A stretch of DNA of 64,000 bases from Symbiodinium natans (GCA_905221605.1 CAJNDS010002166.1:444501-508500), one strand, 5' to 3'. Counted from the first letter of the stretch, positions 22,901 to 33,000 are shown. A program made the numbers and translations. Notes: generated by a model from the sequence alone, not told the origin.

Positions 22901-23258
22901 GAGGTACCGAAACCGCAAGCAAGCACGGAGGCTCCCACCGGGGCGGGGAGGGGTCGTGGGCAGAGGTTTGTAGGTCTGGCAGTCTGAAACCAGGTTTCAT
23001 GGGCTATGTTCAGCTGGATGGAGCGGAGAAAGTTTTTTTGAGGGACTGCCTAAGCTGAACATCCCTGAGCAGAAAACTTCTGTCTTTCTTCCAAACCCTA
23101 AATGCACGAAACACCCGAAACGCCCTCAACGCGCCAAAGCACCTCAACATCCGGTCCTACGCCCATGGCATTTTCTCTGGGTGCCCGCAGGCTTTTTAGC
23201 CGGCGCCATTCACAGTGGCCGGGAGGTAGCGGCCAAGGCTGGACTTCGGAACATTTAG
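7346..23258 (+). CDS. Flavin-containing amine oxidase-like protein, multi-exon (N-terminal exons not found)
   Basis: Short spacers between telomere-type arrays give, in order and with mostly matching phases, the C-terminal two thirds of a flavin monoamine oxidase (FAD-dependent oxidation of amines). Exons: about 7346-7368 CLRTPV; 7620-7656 VSTDDADVRRTG; 8514-8574 ERFTAHRVIVTLPPRLLLYS; 9556-9596 VKFTPSLPEAMVK; 10224-10265 ALGRTPTWMGNAMK; 12285-12337 VAVGYASDPSQAPFWRQ; 13717-13783 KLAGYGISELGPCSLAQ; 16230-16300 ALFGWVDEDHPWKRLPE; 17734-17784 EQVIEQFVRLFGK; 18605-18640 EAAAGVSFYDEQ; 19304-19337 DWKADPFTHHP; 20405-20468 HHPRYGDKDMLG; 23191-23258 FLAGAIHSGREVAA, then a stop. VIVTLPP, TPTWM, FWR, RLFG and DW..DP.T are family landmarks that I know from bacterial members. 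Most donors are AG|GC, with some GT and GA. The dinucleotide-FAD (GxGxxG) exon and the FAGTE exon were not found, phases between 19337 and 20405 do not close, and an exon is missing between 13783 and 16230. Confidence 0.62.
7821..8048 (-). repeat. CCCTAAA array grading into pure CCCTAAG
   Basis: A CCCTAAA block (7821-7925) turns abruptly into a homogeneous CCCTAAG block (about 7926-8045). The sharp variant boundary suggests local amplification after a single mutation. Confidence 0.85.
8153..8705. repeat. Three alternating telomere-type arrays around an amine oxidase exon
   Basis: + array 8153-8233, reverse array 8265-8500 (with CCCTAGA units at 8243-8270), + array 8620-8705. The exon at 8514-8574 sits between the second and third. 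Confidence 0.8.
9285..9390. repeat. AT-rich microsatellite
   Basis: Degenerate GATA/AATA run followed by (TA)n. Short open frames across it are artefacts. Confidence 0.7.
9470..10207. repeat. Telomere-type arrays, both orientations
   Basis: Reverse arrays 9470-9550 and 10071-10207; + arrays 9665-9775, 9780-9850 and 9944-10013. They lie in the introns flanking the amine oxidase exon at 9556-9596. Confidence 0.8.
10272..11105 (+). repeat. Largest TTTAGGG-type array, with a ~280-bp pure CTTAGGG core
   Basis: TTTAGGG units run to about 10470. Nearly pure CTTAGGG units follow to about 10757, then degenerate GGGTTGAGGGTT units to 11105. All of it lies in one inferred amine oxidase intron (10266-12284). 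Confidence 0.85.
11392..11500. mobile_element. Foldback (MITE-like) element, copy 1
   Basis: A 109-bp unit with ~25-bp inverted ends: CCCAAAGGGTCCGAAGTACC at the left, and the complement of that sequence with two changes at the right. A second copy in the opposite orientation is at 13976-14084. It encodes nothing. Confidence 0.65.
13336..13386 (-). repeat. 51-bp repeat, identical to 36954-37004
   Basis: The reverse complement reads TCAACTATGCTCCAGCGGGG and onward to AAATTT, identical by eye over 51 bp to 36954-37004. Both copies lie next to long G/C tracts and telomere-type repeats. Confidence 0.75.
13430..13605. repeat. Long G and C homopolymer tracts
   Basis: Runs of G (about 13470-13522) followed by runs of C (about 13541-13592). 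Frames through it (poly-Gly, poly-Pro) are artefacts. The tract lies in an amine oxidase intron. Confidence 0.85.
13643..16178. repeat. Telomere-type arrays and AT-rich microsatellite in introns
   Basis: Reverse arrays: 13643-13711, 14672-14935 (8-bp CCCCTAAA at 14795-14870), 15451-15498, 15993-16050. + arrays: 13785-13892, 14249-14335, 15228-15296, 16134-16178. An AT-rich TTTA/TA microsatellite is at 15640-15740. A short dispersed motif (AGTAGGCCC.TATTCCC) occurs near 14170, 15020 and 15090. Confidence 0.75.
13976..14084. mobile_element. Foldback (MITE-like) element, copy 2
   Basis: Same family as 11392-11500 but inverted. Ends are CCCAAAGGGTCCTAAGTACC and its complement, and the interior TTACCCAAACCATAATAGTA is shared. 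Confidence 0.65.
16999..17094 (+). CDS. Unassigned candidate exon
   Basis: After a TTTAG|G acceptor the frame reads ELRAKLVAKTLYAAYCKHSI and on to a TAA at 17092-17094. It lies between two amine oxidase exons whose phases already match without it, so it is an alternative exon, part of another gene, or chance. Confidence 0.3.
   Translation, partial: ELRAKLVAKTLYAAYCKHSIRMCDAVEELFL
17951..18002. repeat. Interleaved direct and inverted repeat
   Basis: GAATTATTAGACCC occurs at 17951-17964 and again at 17976-17989. A perfect 14-bp inverted pair, CCTATTGTTGGTCG (17963-17976) and its complement (17989-18002), is woven through it. Confidence 0.8.
19056..19256 (+). repeat. 51-bp direct repeat, 150 bp apart
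   Basis: 19056-19106 and 19206-19256 share ATTTTGGGGAGTAAGATGAA and the rest of the 51 bp with one difference (C/T). Confidence 0.8.
22841..22898 (+). repeat. (TGC)19 trinucleotide repeat
   Basis: About 19 uninterrupted TGC units. It could be an intronic microsatellite or encode Ala, Cys, Leu (+) or Ser, Gln, Ala (-). No flanking gene was assigned. Confidence 0.9.
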
Positions 23259-25758
23259 GGCTTTCGGGCGTTTAGGGTTTATGTGTAAGACTTACGGGAT
23301 CACTTCCTGAATACAACCCTAGAACCCTGCACCCCACCCCCCCGCCCAGGGGCCAGAAAACAGATCCCCACACAGGGCTTCGGATCGAGGAATACAAGGG
23401 CTTTACAGGGCTTACAGGGTTTAGCATAGAAATCTATGGTCTTCAGGCCCAGTTGAGCCCTTGCCCAAGCGGACGCCCCTAAACCCTAAACCCTAAACAC
23501 TAAACCCCAAACCCTAAACCCCAAGCCCTAGACCCCAAACCCTACAATCCCAAAACCCTATACATCCCTCGACCCTAAACCCTAAACCCCGAACCCTAAA
23601 CCCTAAACCCTAAACCCCAAACCCCAAACCCTAAACCCTAAACCCTAAACCCCAAACCCTAAACCCTAAACCCTAAGCCCTCAGCAGGTTCTTGAAGGAC
23701 TTCACCACGGCGTGATGAGCCTGTAGCTCTTGGCACCCCCCAGTCGGCCCTAAGAATGATCTCCCGAAACGGTGTAGGGTTTAGGGTTTAGGGTTTAGGG
23801 TTTAGGGTTGAGGCTTGAGGGTTTATAGGGTTCAGGGTTTAGGGTTTAGGGTTTATAGGGTTCAGGGTTTAGGGTCAAAGATGAGCCCTACAAACCCCCT
23901 GAAAACCCGACAAACCTCTGAGCCCCTGAGCCCCGAGACCTGCCCAAGCGCCCGCCCTCGCATGCTTCGGGAGATTTCGGGTCTAGGGTTTAGGGTTTAT
24001 AGGGTTTCGGGTTTAGGGTGTAGGGTTTAGGGTTTAGGGTTTAGCGTGAGCTTCAGGTCCTGCTTAAGGCTCTTATGGTGCAAGGTTCTTAGGTGAACCC
24101 TGAACCGTCTTGAAGGTCGGAGGCCTCAAGAAGTTCGCCCCACAGGGGTCGTTGTACATAGTCCCCCAACCCTGAGACCCCAAACTGGGCCCGAAACCCC
24201 ACACCCTAAACCCTAAACCCTAAACCCTAAACCCTAAACCCTAAACCCTAAACCCTAAACCCTAAACCCTAAACCCTAAACCCTAAACCCTAAACCCTTA
24301 CCCCTGTTTGGGCCAATTGCGTTCAGGGGTCCATTTTTCCCGTCGCCACGGACGCAGCAAAAGAGTCGGTGCGCTGCTGGGGGCTTCGTATAGCGCACCT
24401 GAACGCTCAACTCCCGCTTGGGACAGAATCCCTACGCCTAGAATGCCCAGGTGTACCTCTAGACCCTAAACCCTAAACCCTAAACCCTGAACCTCTAAAC
24501 CCTAAACCCTAAACCCTGAACCTCTAAACCCTAAACCCTAAACCCTGAACCCTGAACCCTGAACCCTGAACCCTAAACCCTAAACCCTAAAGAGCGCCTA
24601 TCCTGCAACCGATCTGCGAGATAAACCCCATCAGACCACAAAGGCCAGGTCGCTGGGGCTGAGGAACCCGAACTGAAAGACAACCGGCTCAAGGATTCCT
24701 ACTGTGCTCAGGGTTTAGGGTTTAGGGTTTAGGGTTTGGAGTTTAGGGTTTAGGGTTTAGGGTTTAGGGTTTAGGGTTTAGGGTTTAGGGCTTAGGGTTT
24801 AGGGTTTAGGGTTTAGGGTTTAGAGCTTTGGTTTTAGGGTTGTAGGGTTTAGAGGTCAGGGCTCAGGGTTCAGGGTTCCTCTGTGATATCTGGTTCGCGC
24901 ACGTGGCTTTTGAAATAGCGCGTCCGTACTCGCGTCTCCTCAAGCACAAGTCAGAACAAGCATTGTAAGCCTACGAACCCTGAACCCTGAGCCCAGAAAC
25001 TTATCCCACACAGGAAGCCGACTGACCTCTGAATCCCTGAGCCCTAAACCCTAAACCCTAAACCCTAAACCCTAAACCCTAAACCCCAAAACCCCAAGAC
25101 CCCAAACCCAAAACCCTAACCTCCAAGCCCGAGAAGTCCTGAGAAGAACGGGCACGAGCGAGAACTGGGCGGCCCCAGGCATACAGGTCCATGGGGTGTC
25201 GCAGTATACTGCACTGAGAAACCCTAAACTCCCCCAAAACCTTAAAAACAAAACCCTAAACCGTAAGAGCCCCTACATACCCTAGACCCCCCAAAAACAA
25301 CCCTAAATACCCTAAACACCCTAAGTACCCTGCATACCCTAAATACCCTAAACCCTAAACACAACCCTAAATTCCCCAAACCCCAAACCCCAAACCCCAA
25401 ACCCTAAACCCTAGGGACCCTAAACCCTAATCAAAGATCCTAAAACCCTAAACCCTAAACCCTAAACCCTAAACCCTAAACCCTAAACCCTAAACCCTAA
25501 ACCCTAAACCCTAAACCCTAAACCCTAAACCCTAAACCCCAAACCCCAAACCCCAAACCCCAAACCCTAAACCCTAAACCCTAAACCCTAAACCCTAAAC
25601 CCTAAACCCTAAACCCTACCTAAACCCTAAACCCTAGGAACCCTAAACCCTAAACCCTAAACCCTAAACCCTAAACCCTAAACCCTAAAACCTAAACCCT
25701 AAACCCTAAACCCTAAACCCCTGCCTCCCTAAATCAAACCTTCGAACCGGATGCCGAG
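23259..25758. repeat. Telomere-type mosaic upstream of the helicase exons
   Basis: Reverse arrays: 23478-23683, 24196-24301, 24458-24593, 25041-25125 and the ~500-bp 25220-25725. + arrays: 23773-23870, 23975-24047, 24709-24880. Spacers with good + frames: 24328-24420 (KESVRCWGLRIAHLNAQLPL), 24644-24710 (EEPELKDNRLKDSYCAQ). I did not find helicase motifs I to V here, so the 5' half of the helicase is missing from my model. Confidence 0.6.
24874..24968 (+). CDS. Unassigned candidate exon
   Basis: TTCAG|GG acceptor, then the frame DIWFAHVAFEIARPYSRLLK continues to SEQAL and a TAA at 24966-24968. A GTAAGC just before the stop could instead be a donor. The antisense frame is also open, so the strand is not certain. 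Confidence 0.3.
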
Positions 25759-28700
25759 GCTGGGCGAGCCGGGCGAACCCGGCCGGGCAAGTGCTTTCGG
25801 CTCTATACCCTGGAGGCACTTGGGGGTCAGGATTTAGGGTTTAGGGTTTAGGGGTTTAGGGTTTAGGGTTTAGGGTTTAGGGTTTAGGGTTTAGAGTTCA
25901 GGGTTCAGGGTTTAGGGTTTATGGCCCTAATCTGAAGGTTCATGGGTACTTAACCACCCCAACGACCCAACAAATTGTCTAGTTTCCCCCCTGCAAAAAA
26001 CTTTGAAAGGAATAGCATCCAAGAAGAAACTGTCGTTCAAACCGTTGCCCTGGCAACTTTCGTTCAAAACTGTCGTTCAATCTTTTGAGACCCAAACCCT
26101 ATCTATCTATCTGTCTATCTATCTATCTCTTTATCTATCTATTTTTCTATATCTACATATTTATACATACAAGTTCCATAAACTGAATCATTGAAATGCT
26201 CTGCACAAACAAACCTCACACTTCCGGTACAATCGCGTTCCTGCTGGCGTTACCCTCCTTGTACCAGCAAACCACACACTAGTCACTAGTGCCTAAACCC
26301 TATAAACCCTATAAACCCTATAAACCCTGTAAACCCTATAAACCCTATTAACCCTATAAACCCTATAAACCCTGAACCCTAAACCCGAAACCCTGAACCC
26401 TAAACCCTACAGTAGCTTCCGCCATGTTTGCGCACACCGGCTTTTCGTTGCCCTCCTCAATGATACGCCCTAAGCCCTAAGCCCTAAACCCTAAACCCTG
26501 AACCCTAAACCCTAAACCCTAACCCCCTAAACCCTAAACCCTAAGCCCTAAGCAATCGTTTGTGCGCGGCTCGGCCCTTCCATGCTCTACACAAAGTTGC
26601 GCGCAACCCTGAAACCCCCTCGAGCCTAAGGCTCCAGAGCCCTGAAGCCCGAAAGCCCTAAGCACCGAAAGTTCAGGGTTTAGGGTTTAAGGTTTGGGGT
26701 TTAGGGTTTAGGGTTTAGGGAACCCTAAACCCTACTTGAGGGTTCATGGGTACGTAGAAGTAGGGTTAGAAGTAGGGTAATTGTGGTTATGAACTTACTT
26801 AAGCTACTTATAATAAGCCTACTTAAAAACCCTCTACAAGCTATACAAAACATAAGACAACAGGAATAGAATTTGTATGTGATACCATTCTGAAGTTCTC
26901 AAGTTGTTTCAAGAGCTGCCAAGCCGAGTTTAGGGTTTAGGGTTTAGGGTCCCCAATTCAAGTTTAAATGATATGTCGTTGCGAGCTTCTTGGCTTGACT
27001 TGATTTTTCGTCGAGGCTTTCAAGAATGTGAAATCCAGCTCGCTTTCACGTGGATCCCAAGAAGTGTTGATCGAAAATCTTGAGGGAAGCGTTTTGAACC
27101 CTAAACCCTAAACCCTAAACCCTAAACCCTAAACCCTAAATCCTAAACCCTAAACCCTAAACCCTAAACCCTAAACCCTAAACCCCAAACCCTAAACCCC
27201 AAACCCTAAACCCTAAACCCTAAGCCCTAAAGTTGTTTTTTTGGTATTCTTTCAAGAAGTTGCCTGCCGGGGCTTTTGAGGCCTACCGGGGGCCCTTTGG
27301 GGCTTGCCTTGGCCCTTTGGGTTTTTTTTTTGGGTTTAGGGTTTAGGGTTTGGGGTTTGGGGTTTAGGGTTTAGGGTTTAGGGTTTAGGGTTTCTGGGAG
27401 AGGGGGGTCGGGGCCCTCTTGAGCCTCCCGAAACCTTTTGGGCCTCCCAGTGCCTTCGGAGCCTTCCGGGGCCTGTGCGACCTGCGTGAGTCTTTGTGTG
27501 GCCTCCCAAGCGTGCCGTGGATGAATTTGCTTAACTTCAGCTTGTCGGCTATTGAGAGAAACAGCTTGAACTTGGAGGAAACTCAGTTGACTTTTCTTTT
27601 TTTTGTGGGGGGGGGGGGGGGGGGGGGCCTGATACCTCAAACGACAAGGGTTAGATGGAACCCAACTCTGCGGTTCATGGGGTACTTATATGCAGGGTTA
27701 TAGTGAGGATAACTCTCGTTATAACCTTATTTGGGGTACAACAAAAACATTGTAACCCCACTTCTGAGTGGACATGACTCTTCAAGTAGACTTGCCATTA
27801 AACCCTCGAACCCTTAAGAACCCCAAACCTTAGCACAAGACCCTTCGACGAGCCTTGAACCCGTAAATCTTCAATCCTAAGTTTGAAATTCCATCTAGGA
27901 TGCCCAGAAGTGTCCTCATTCCCCGATTCCCCGTAAGTCTCTTTAAACAAGAAACGCCCTTGTTATTCTCAAGTTGCTGCGCAACTTGGAATGTGTGGGA
28001 GCCCAAATCATGTCCACGTGTAGCCCCCCACTAACTTTCATGTAACCGACCCAAGCGGCCAATCCTAATTTCATAGGCCCCTGGACCTTGAATCCTAAAC
28101 CTTGAACCCAAAACCTTTAGTCCCAAACCTGCAGGGATAGCTCGGGCTCCCAGAACCTTGGGAGGATCCAAAAAGTAGAACCCACCACATGCCTCTACTA
28201 CTCTTGGGTCATCTTTTGGTACGTTTAGGCGGGTTCGCAACAGCCGCCTAAACCCTAAACCCCAAAGCCCTAAAGCCGAAACCCGCAACCCGAAACCCTA
28301 AACCCTGAACCCTGAACCCTAATCCCTAAACCCTAAACCCGAAACCCTAATCCCGAGCCCACGGCAGACCTTCGACAAAGAGCTCCCAGAGAGTACGTAT
28401 CCGGCTCCTGGTCTTCACTTGGAGTGGCCATGGGTTTAGGGTTTAGGGTTCAGGGTTTAGGGTTTAGGGTTTAGGGGTTTAGGGTTTAGGGTTCTGGGTT
28501 TAGTGAGTGCTAGGTTAGCGAAGTCGTTGTAGCTGAAAGGAACTTGAAAGCAACCCTTTAGAAGTAGGCTTTTTTGACCCCCCCCTCCCCCCTAGAACCT
28601 AAATCCCTAACCCCCCCCTCCCCCTCCCACCCAAAACTCGACGAAAGATGCAACACACCCTTGAACATACCCTTAAGAAGAATTCAAGGAGTATGGTAAC

Positions 28701-30694
28701 ATCCTCCCTCATATTCTCCTTTGTATAGGTTAAGGGCCGATATGGGTTTGGAGTATGTTGAACAGTTCTTAGACCCTAAACCCTAAAGGCCCTAAACTAA
28801 ACCCTAAACCGTAAACCCTAAACCCTAAACCCTAAACCCCAAACCCTAAACCCTAAAGCCTAAAGCCTAAAGCCTAAAGCCCTACCCCCCCCCCCCCCGC
28901 CCCCCTCCACCCAAAACTAAAAAAAGGAAGAAGGAAGGATGCACCCTGGGCCCAATCACTAGACCTTAGACCTCTTAGGGTATAGCGGTGCAGCGTTTAG
29001 GGTTTGGGGTTTAGGGCTGTTTAGGGTTTAGGGTTCAAAACCCTAAACCTTCAATCCCTGACCCCAGACCCTGAAAAGCCGCCCCGAGCCGAAACTGAGG
29101 AGATCATCCGCAGCAATCTCTCCGCTGTGGTGCCAGCCTTCACGTTTTGCAAGGGCTTGGTGCGAATGATCCGAAATCCGAAGGTTTTAGGGTTTAGGGT
29201 TTGGGGTTTCGGGTTTGGGGTTGAGGGTTTGGGGTTCGGGGTCTAGGGTTTAGGGTTTAGGGTTTAGGGTTTAGGGCTTAGGGCTTAGGGTTTAGGAATT
29301 TTGGGGTTATATGTGGGTTAGGGTTTAAGGCTGCAAGGGGGCCCTAGATGCCCTATTTATCGCCCCAGGATACAATGGCCCGGGAACCTCACAAATACCA
29401 ACTTAACTGTTACTACCAATGGAAGCTTACATGGAGGTTCATAGTCGGGCTAGTATCCTACATAAGGTTGTAACCTTGGTTACCCTTCTTATAACCCTAC
29501 TTCTCAGTACCCACGAACCTCGAAGTAGGATTTAGGGTGTATGCTTGGAGGTTCATGGTGCTGATTAACCATTAAAACTGTACTTATAACCCACTTATAA
29601 GACCCTTAAGTGCGCTAATATGGTTACAAGTACAGTTATAAGTACAGTTATAATTGGCTAGTAAGCACCATGAACCTCCAAGTAGGGTTCTAGAATTCCA
29701 GAGAGCCCTTCTGCCCTTCCTGCTCAGGCTCCGATTTTTAGGGTTTCGGGTTTAGGGTTTAGGGTTTCGGCTTCGGCATCGCTTCCCCCGCAGCTACCTC
29801 CTCTATCCTTCTGCCCGTCACCCCATATTGAGGGTTTGGGGTCTAGGTTTTGGGTTGAGCCCTAAACCCTAAAAACCCTAAACGCCCATAAACCCTACAA
29901 ACCCTATCAACCCTACAATCCCTATAAACCCTGTAAACCCTATCATCCCTGTAACCCCTATAATCTCTATAAACCCACCCAAACCCATATACAGGCTTTC
30001 GAGTTTTCAGGCATCCCTGCTGCTGGCAGGAACATCGCTTTAGCCATGGGACAGGGCCAATTAGGACCCAGTCCCTCTGGGGCCTTAGAGCTACCCCCCA
30101 AACCCTAAACCCTAAGTCGTAAACCCTAAACCCTAAACCCTAAGTCGTAAACCCCAAAACCCAAACCCGCCAAACCCCAAACCCGCCAAACCCCAAACCC
30201 CAAACCCCAAAACCGCCAAACCCCAAACCCCAAACCCCAAACCCTAAACCCTACGTAACTGCAGCATTCCTGTCATGATCAGTCGACCAGTTCTGAATGC
30301 CGAGTTTTGGTAGCTAGACACCTTACAGCCTGCCATCCTTAGCAGCTGCCCCAAACCCGAAGGGCAAGACCCTAAACCCTGATTTCGAGGGATTTCGGGA
30401 GTGAGGCTTGGCTTCCCGAACTCCCGGTGAACAAGAAGGCATGGAGTAGATCACGCTTTCAGGGTAGCTATGTGGTTCAAAACTCGTGGTGCCTAACTCG
30501 AACCCTAACCCCTAACCCCTAACCCCTAACCCCTAACCCCTAACCCCTAAACCCTAAACCCTAAACCCTAATCCCTAAACCCTAAACACTAAACCTTAAA
30601 CCCGAAACCCTAAACCCTAGACCCGTAAGCAAGAGGTGATTTCCCTGAAGAAGCTCGGTGTTGATGACATCGTCCATTTTGACTTTATGGAGCC
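25759..30694 (+). CDS. DEAH-box RNA helicase, DHX15/Prp43-like, four exons of the C-terminal half
   Basis: Four short exons join in phase to give helicase motif VI and the start of the helicase-associated domain. 25759-25815: AGRAGRTRPGKCFRLYTLE (motif VI, AG|GC donor). 28368-28403: TFDKELPESTYP (GC donor). 29100-29129: EIIRSNLSAV (GT donor). 30636-30694: LKKLGVDDIVHFDFMEP (GT donor after phase 2). In DHX15/Prp43 the same order is GRAGRT, LYT, TYPEI.RSNL, LKKLGIDD.VHFDFM, so the family call is strong. These proteins are RNA-dependent ATPases that remodel spliceosomes and pre-ribosomes. Upstream motifs I-V were not found. Possible further exons are at about 31027-31070 (ILISCAAE) and 31251-31310 (KELAAVTAAI), which resemble the next conserved block only weakly. 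The 2.5-kb intron 25816-28367 is full of telomere-type arrays. Confidence 0.68.
25831..28367. repeat. Arrays, microsatellite and G tract inside a helicase intron
   Basis: + arrays 25831-25925, 26672-26722, 26931-26951, 27332-27393. Reverse arrays 26293-26410 (9-bp CCCTATAAA units), 26467-26555, 27098-27234, 28248-28355. A CTAT-type microsatellite is at 26098-26160 and a G tract at 27607-27627. Foldback-family fragments (GGTTCATGGG...) are at about 25938, 26740 and 27672. Confidence 0.75.
28432..30635. repeat. Telomere-type arrays between helicase exons
   Basis: + arrays 28432-28503, 28997-29035, 29185-29300, 29740-29770. Reverse arrays 28768-28885, 29860-29985 (CCCTATAAA-like), 30098-30255, 30501-30632 (CCCCTAA units at 30501-30545). 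C tracts at 28579-28625 and 28885-28900. Confidence 0.75.
29544..29682. mobile_element. Foldback (MITE-like) element with perfect 19-bp ends
   Basis: CTTGGAGGTTCATGGTGCT at 29544-29562 and its exact complement at 29664-29682. The interior is rich in ACTTATAA/TTATAAGT. Partial relatives sharing GGTTCATGG or its complement CCATGAACC lie near 12270, 21050, 25938, 26740, 27672, 29433, 29513 and 48495. Confidence 0.7.
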
Positions 30695-31990
30695 GTGCCG
30701 GCCCTGTGGTGCTGTTGCGTAAGGGGCCTTTGGGGTTTCGGGGTTGAGGCATTTGGGGTTTAGGGGTTTGGGGTTTAGGGATTTAGGGTTTAGGGTTAGT
30801 TGTTTAGGGGTTTAGGGTTTAGGGGGTTAGGGGTTGAGGGTTTAGGGGTTTACCCTAAACCCCAAGCGTCAGTGGCATCAACCTTGCTGGTCGTGGCTTC
30901 AGGGCTTCGGGCTTTGAGCTCAGCGTTTAGCCGAAACCCTAGGGCTTGGGAAGCAGCAGGGGGGGGGGGGGGGGTGGGGGGTTTTGGGCCCTGACTAACT
31001 CCCAGGCCCCAAGCCGTAAACGCCACTCCCGCGAGCAATATCTTGATCTCTTGTGCTGCAGAAAGCTCAGCAACCTCTAAACCCTAAAGCCCTAAATCCT
31101 AAACCCTAAACCCTAAACCCTAAACCCTAAACCCTAAACCCTAAACCCTAAACCCTAAACCCTAAACCCTAAACCCTAAACCCTAAGCCCCAAGCCCCAA
31201 GCCCCAAGCCCCAAGCCCCAAGCCCCGACCAACCCTTCGAAATTAGACAGTTGGGCTCTCGAGGCAAAGAACTGGCAGCAGTCACTGCAGCCATTTGGCT
31301 CCGGGAGGAGATGACATTCCCATGTGTCCTAAACCCTAAACCCTAAACCCCAAACCCTAAACCCTAAGCCCTAAACCCCAAACCCTAAACCCTGAACCCT
31401 CATGTTCCCAAGCTAAGCCGCCCTAAGCCTGACCCTAAACCCTAAAGGTTTTAGGCTTTAGGGCTTGGGCTTGGCTTCGGCTTCTCCTTCCAAGCCCTCT
31501 GAAGTAAAGGTAGGGTTTAGGGTTTAGGGCTTAGGGCTGCGGGTTTAGGGCTTAGGGCTTCGGGTTTAGGGTTTAGGGTAACCCTCTACAGTAAGATTCG
31601 CTCTTGATAGGTAAAAGTAGGCGCCGCAATCCTTTGGAAACCTCAGGGTCCATTCACAGAAGCCCTTGCTGTGAGCAAGAGGGCCGACTCTTGAGGGTGT
31701 AGGGCTTAGGGTTTAGGGTTTAGGGTTTAGGGTTTAGGGTTTAGGGTTTAGGGTTTAGGGTTTAGGGTTTAGGGTTTAGGGTTTAGGGGCCTAAGAACTC
31801 GAACATTACCCTAAACTCTAAACCCTAAAAGCTCGACCCTACTCCCAACCGCATCCAGGCCTTTCCCATGTCAGGGTTCTTTAGTCTATTAAACCCTAAA
31901 CCCTAAACCCTAAACCCTAAACCCTAAACCCTAAACCCTAAACCCTAAACCCTAAACCCTAAACGGATTTCGGCTGCGGGGCTTTCACAG

Positions 31991-32049
31991 GCTATGTGAT
32001 GCCCTGGGCACAAAGCCATGCCGGTGCTACGTCATCTGACCCGAACAAG
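31991..32049 (+). CDS. Unassigned candidate exon
   Basis: CACAG|GC acceptor, frame YVMPWAQSHAGATSSDPNK, AAG|GC donor. Both splice sites match the pattern seen in the two recognised genes. Family unknown; it lies downstream of the helicase exons on the same strand. Confidence 0.4.
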
Positions 32050-32886
32050 GCGGTTTAGGGCTCAGGGTTTAGGGTTTAGGGTTTAGGGTTTAGGGCTCTC
32101 AGGGTTTAGGGCTTGGGGCTCAGGATTTAGGGTTTAGGTTTGGGGCCTTCGGGTCTAAGCAACTTGTTCAGCCCAAAACCCGAGAATTAGGGGCCTAAAA
32201 AAACAACTACATATATATGTATATATATATATATGTATATATAGATAGCCCGGGAAGGCCGGGGGAGGAAGGGGGATGATTTCGTCCATTATCCATGGCC
32301 GACAACACTGGTATTTACAACGTTTTTGCCCCTGTGTGCAATATGCTGTCGTTACTTGTGGCGCTCCTGGCAAAAGATGCTTCAAGCGTGCGTGCCTTTT
32401 GCATACGCAACGTTTTCGACTCTTTGCAGAGCACACTGCGCAAGGGATGGTTTACGTTTCTGGAACTAGACATGCTGTCACAAGTCACAAGCGCTCATGC
32501 CATTTACGCTTGCAAGCGCCACACCAGCCTCGAAGTGATGTATGTCTCCCTCGTTTCGTTCCACGGGCGTCGGCGTTTCGGGGACTTAGATTGTACTATA
32601 GGGGGCGGAACAGATACCAATCGTATTCCCTTATGTTCCATATGTAATAATGACCCCCCCCCCACAATTCGAATCATCACGGCGCCTATATCAGTTTGAA
32701 TGGGTGTGCTTTGTTTGAGTACATCAGGCTTCCATTGACAGTATCATTGGGTCCCCAAAACCTTGAACATGAGCTTCGAAGCCCTGAGCCCTAAAATCCT
32801 GAGACGTTCATTCGGATCTTCGACCCCTTCGGGTTTAGGGCTTAAGGTTTAGGGTTTAGGGTAAGCACAATTTACAGAGGGTTTAG

Positions 32887-33000
32887 GATTGTGGTTTCGC
32901 ATGAAGATGAGGTGTTAAGGGTTCTTCCGGGCCTTCTTCAGGTTCTGGCAAGTCTGCGAGCATCTCGGACATACGCAGAGCTGCTTGAGCTGCTTGTTGT
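32887..33000 (+). CDS. Unassigned candidate exon, helical
   Basis: TTTAG|G acceptor, frame beginning IVVSHEDEVLRVLPGLLQVL and continuing as an amphipathic Leu-rich helix for about 20 more residues. The donor is not located exactly. Confidence 0.35.

Larger units (their letters stand above)
16306..23190. repeat. Telomere-type arrays between the 3' amine oxidase exons
   Basis: + arrays: 16306-16402, 16764-16808, 17302-17375, 17488-17595, 18073-18135, 18752-18826, 19395-19450, 20513-20546, 20668-20848, 21508-21560, 21950-22010, 22191-22264. Reverse arrays: 16594-16651, 17870-17920, 18427-18586 (CCCTAGA at 18515-18560), 20937-20978, 21309-21410, 22535-22654. G tracts at 18727-18742 and 19361-19378. 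AT microsatellites at 19780-19915 and 21725-21800. Confidence 0.75.

Noticed and set aside
28355-28434. A - strand reading starting MATPSEDQEPDTYSLGALC that joins in phase to another - frame near 28200
   Set aside because: The + strand here is a helicase exon with family motifs (KELPESTYP) in phase with its neighbours; the antisense frame is a coincidence.
32295-32699. 134-codon + ORF with an ATG
   Set aside because: No motif, overlaps an equally long frame, and exons elsewhere here are far shorter; left unannotated as a gene.
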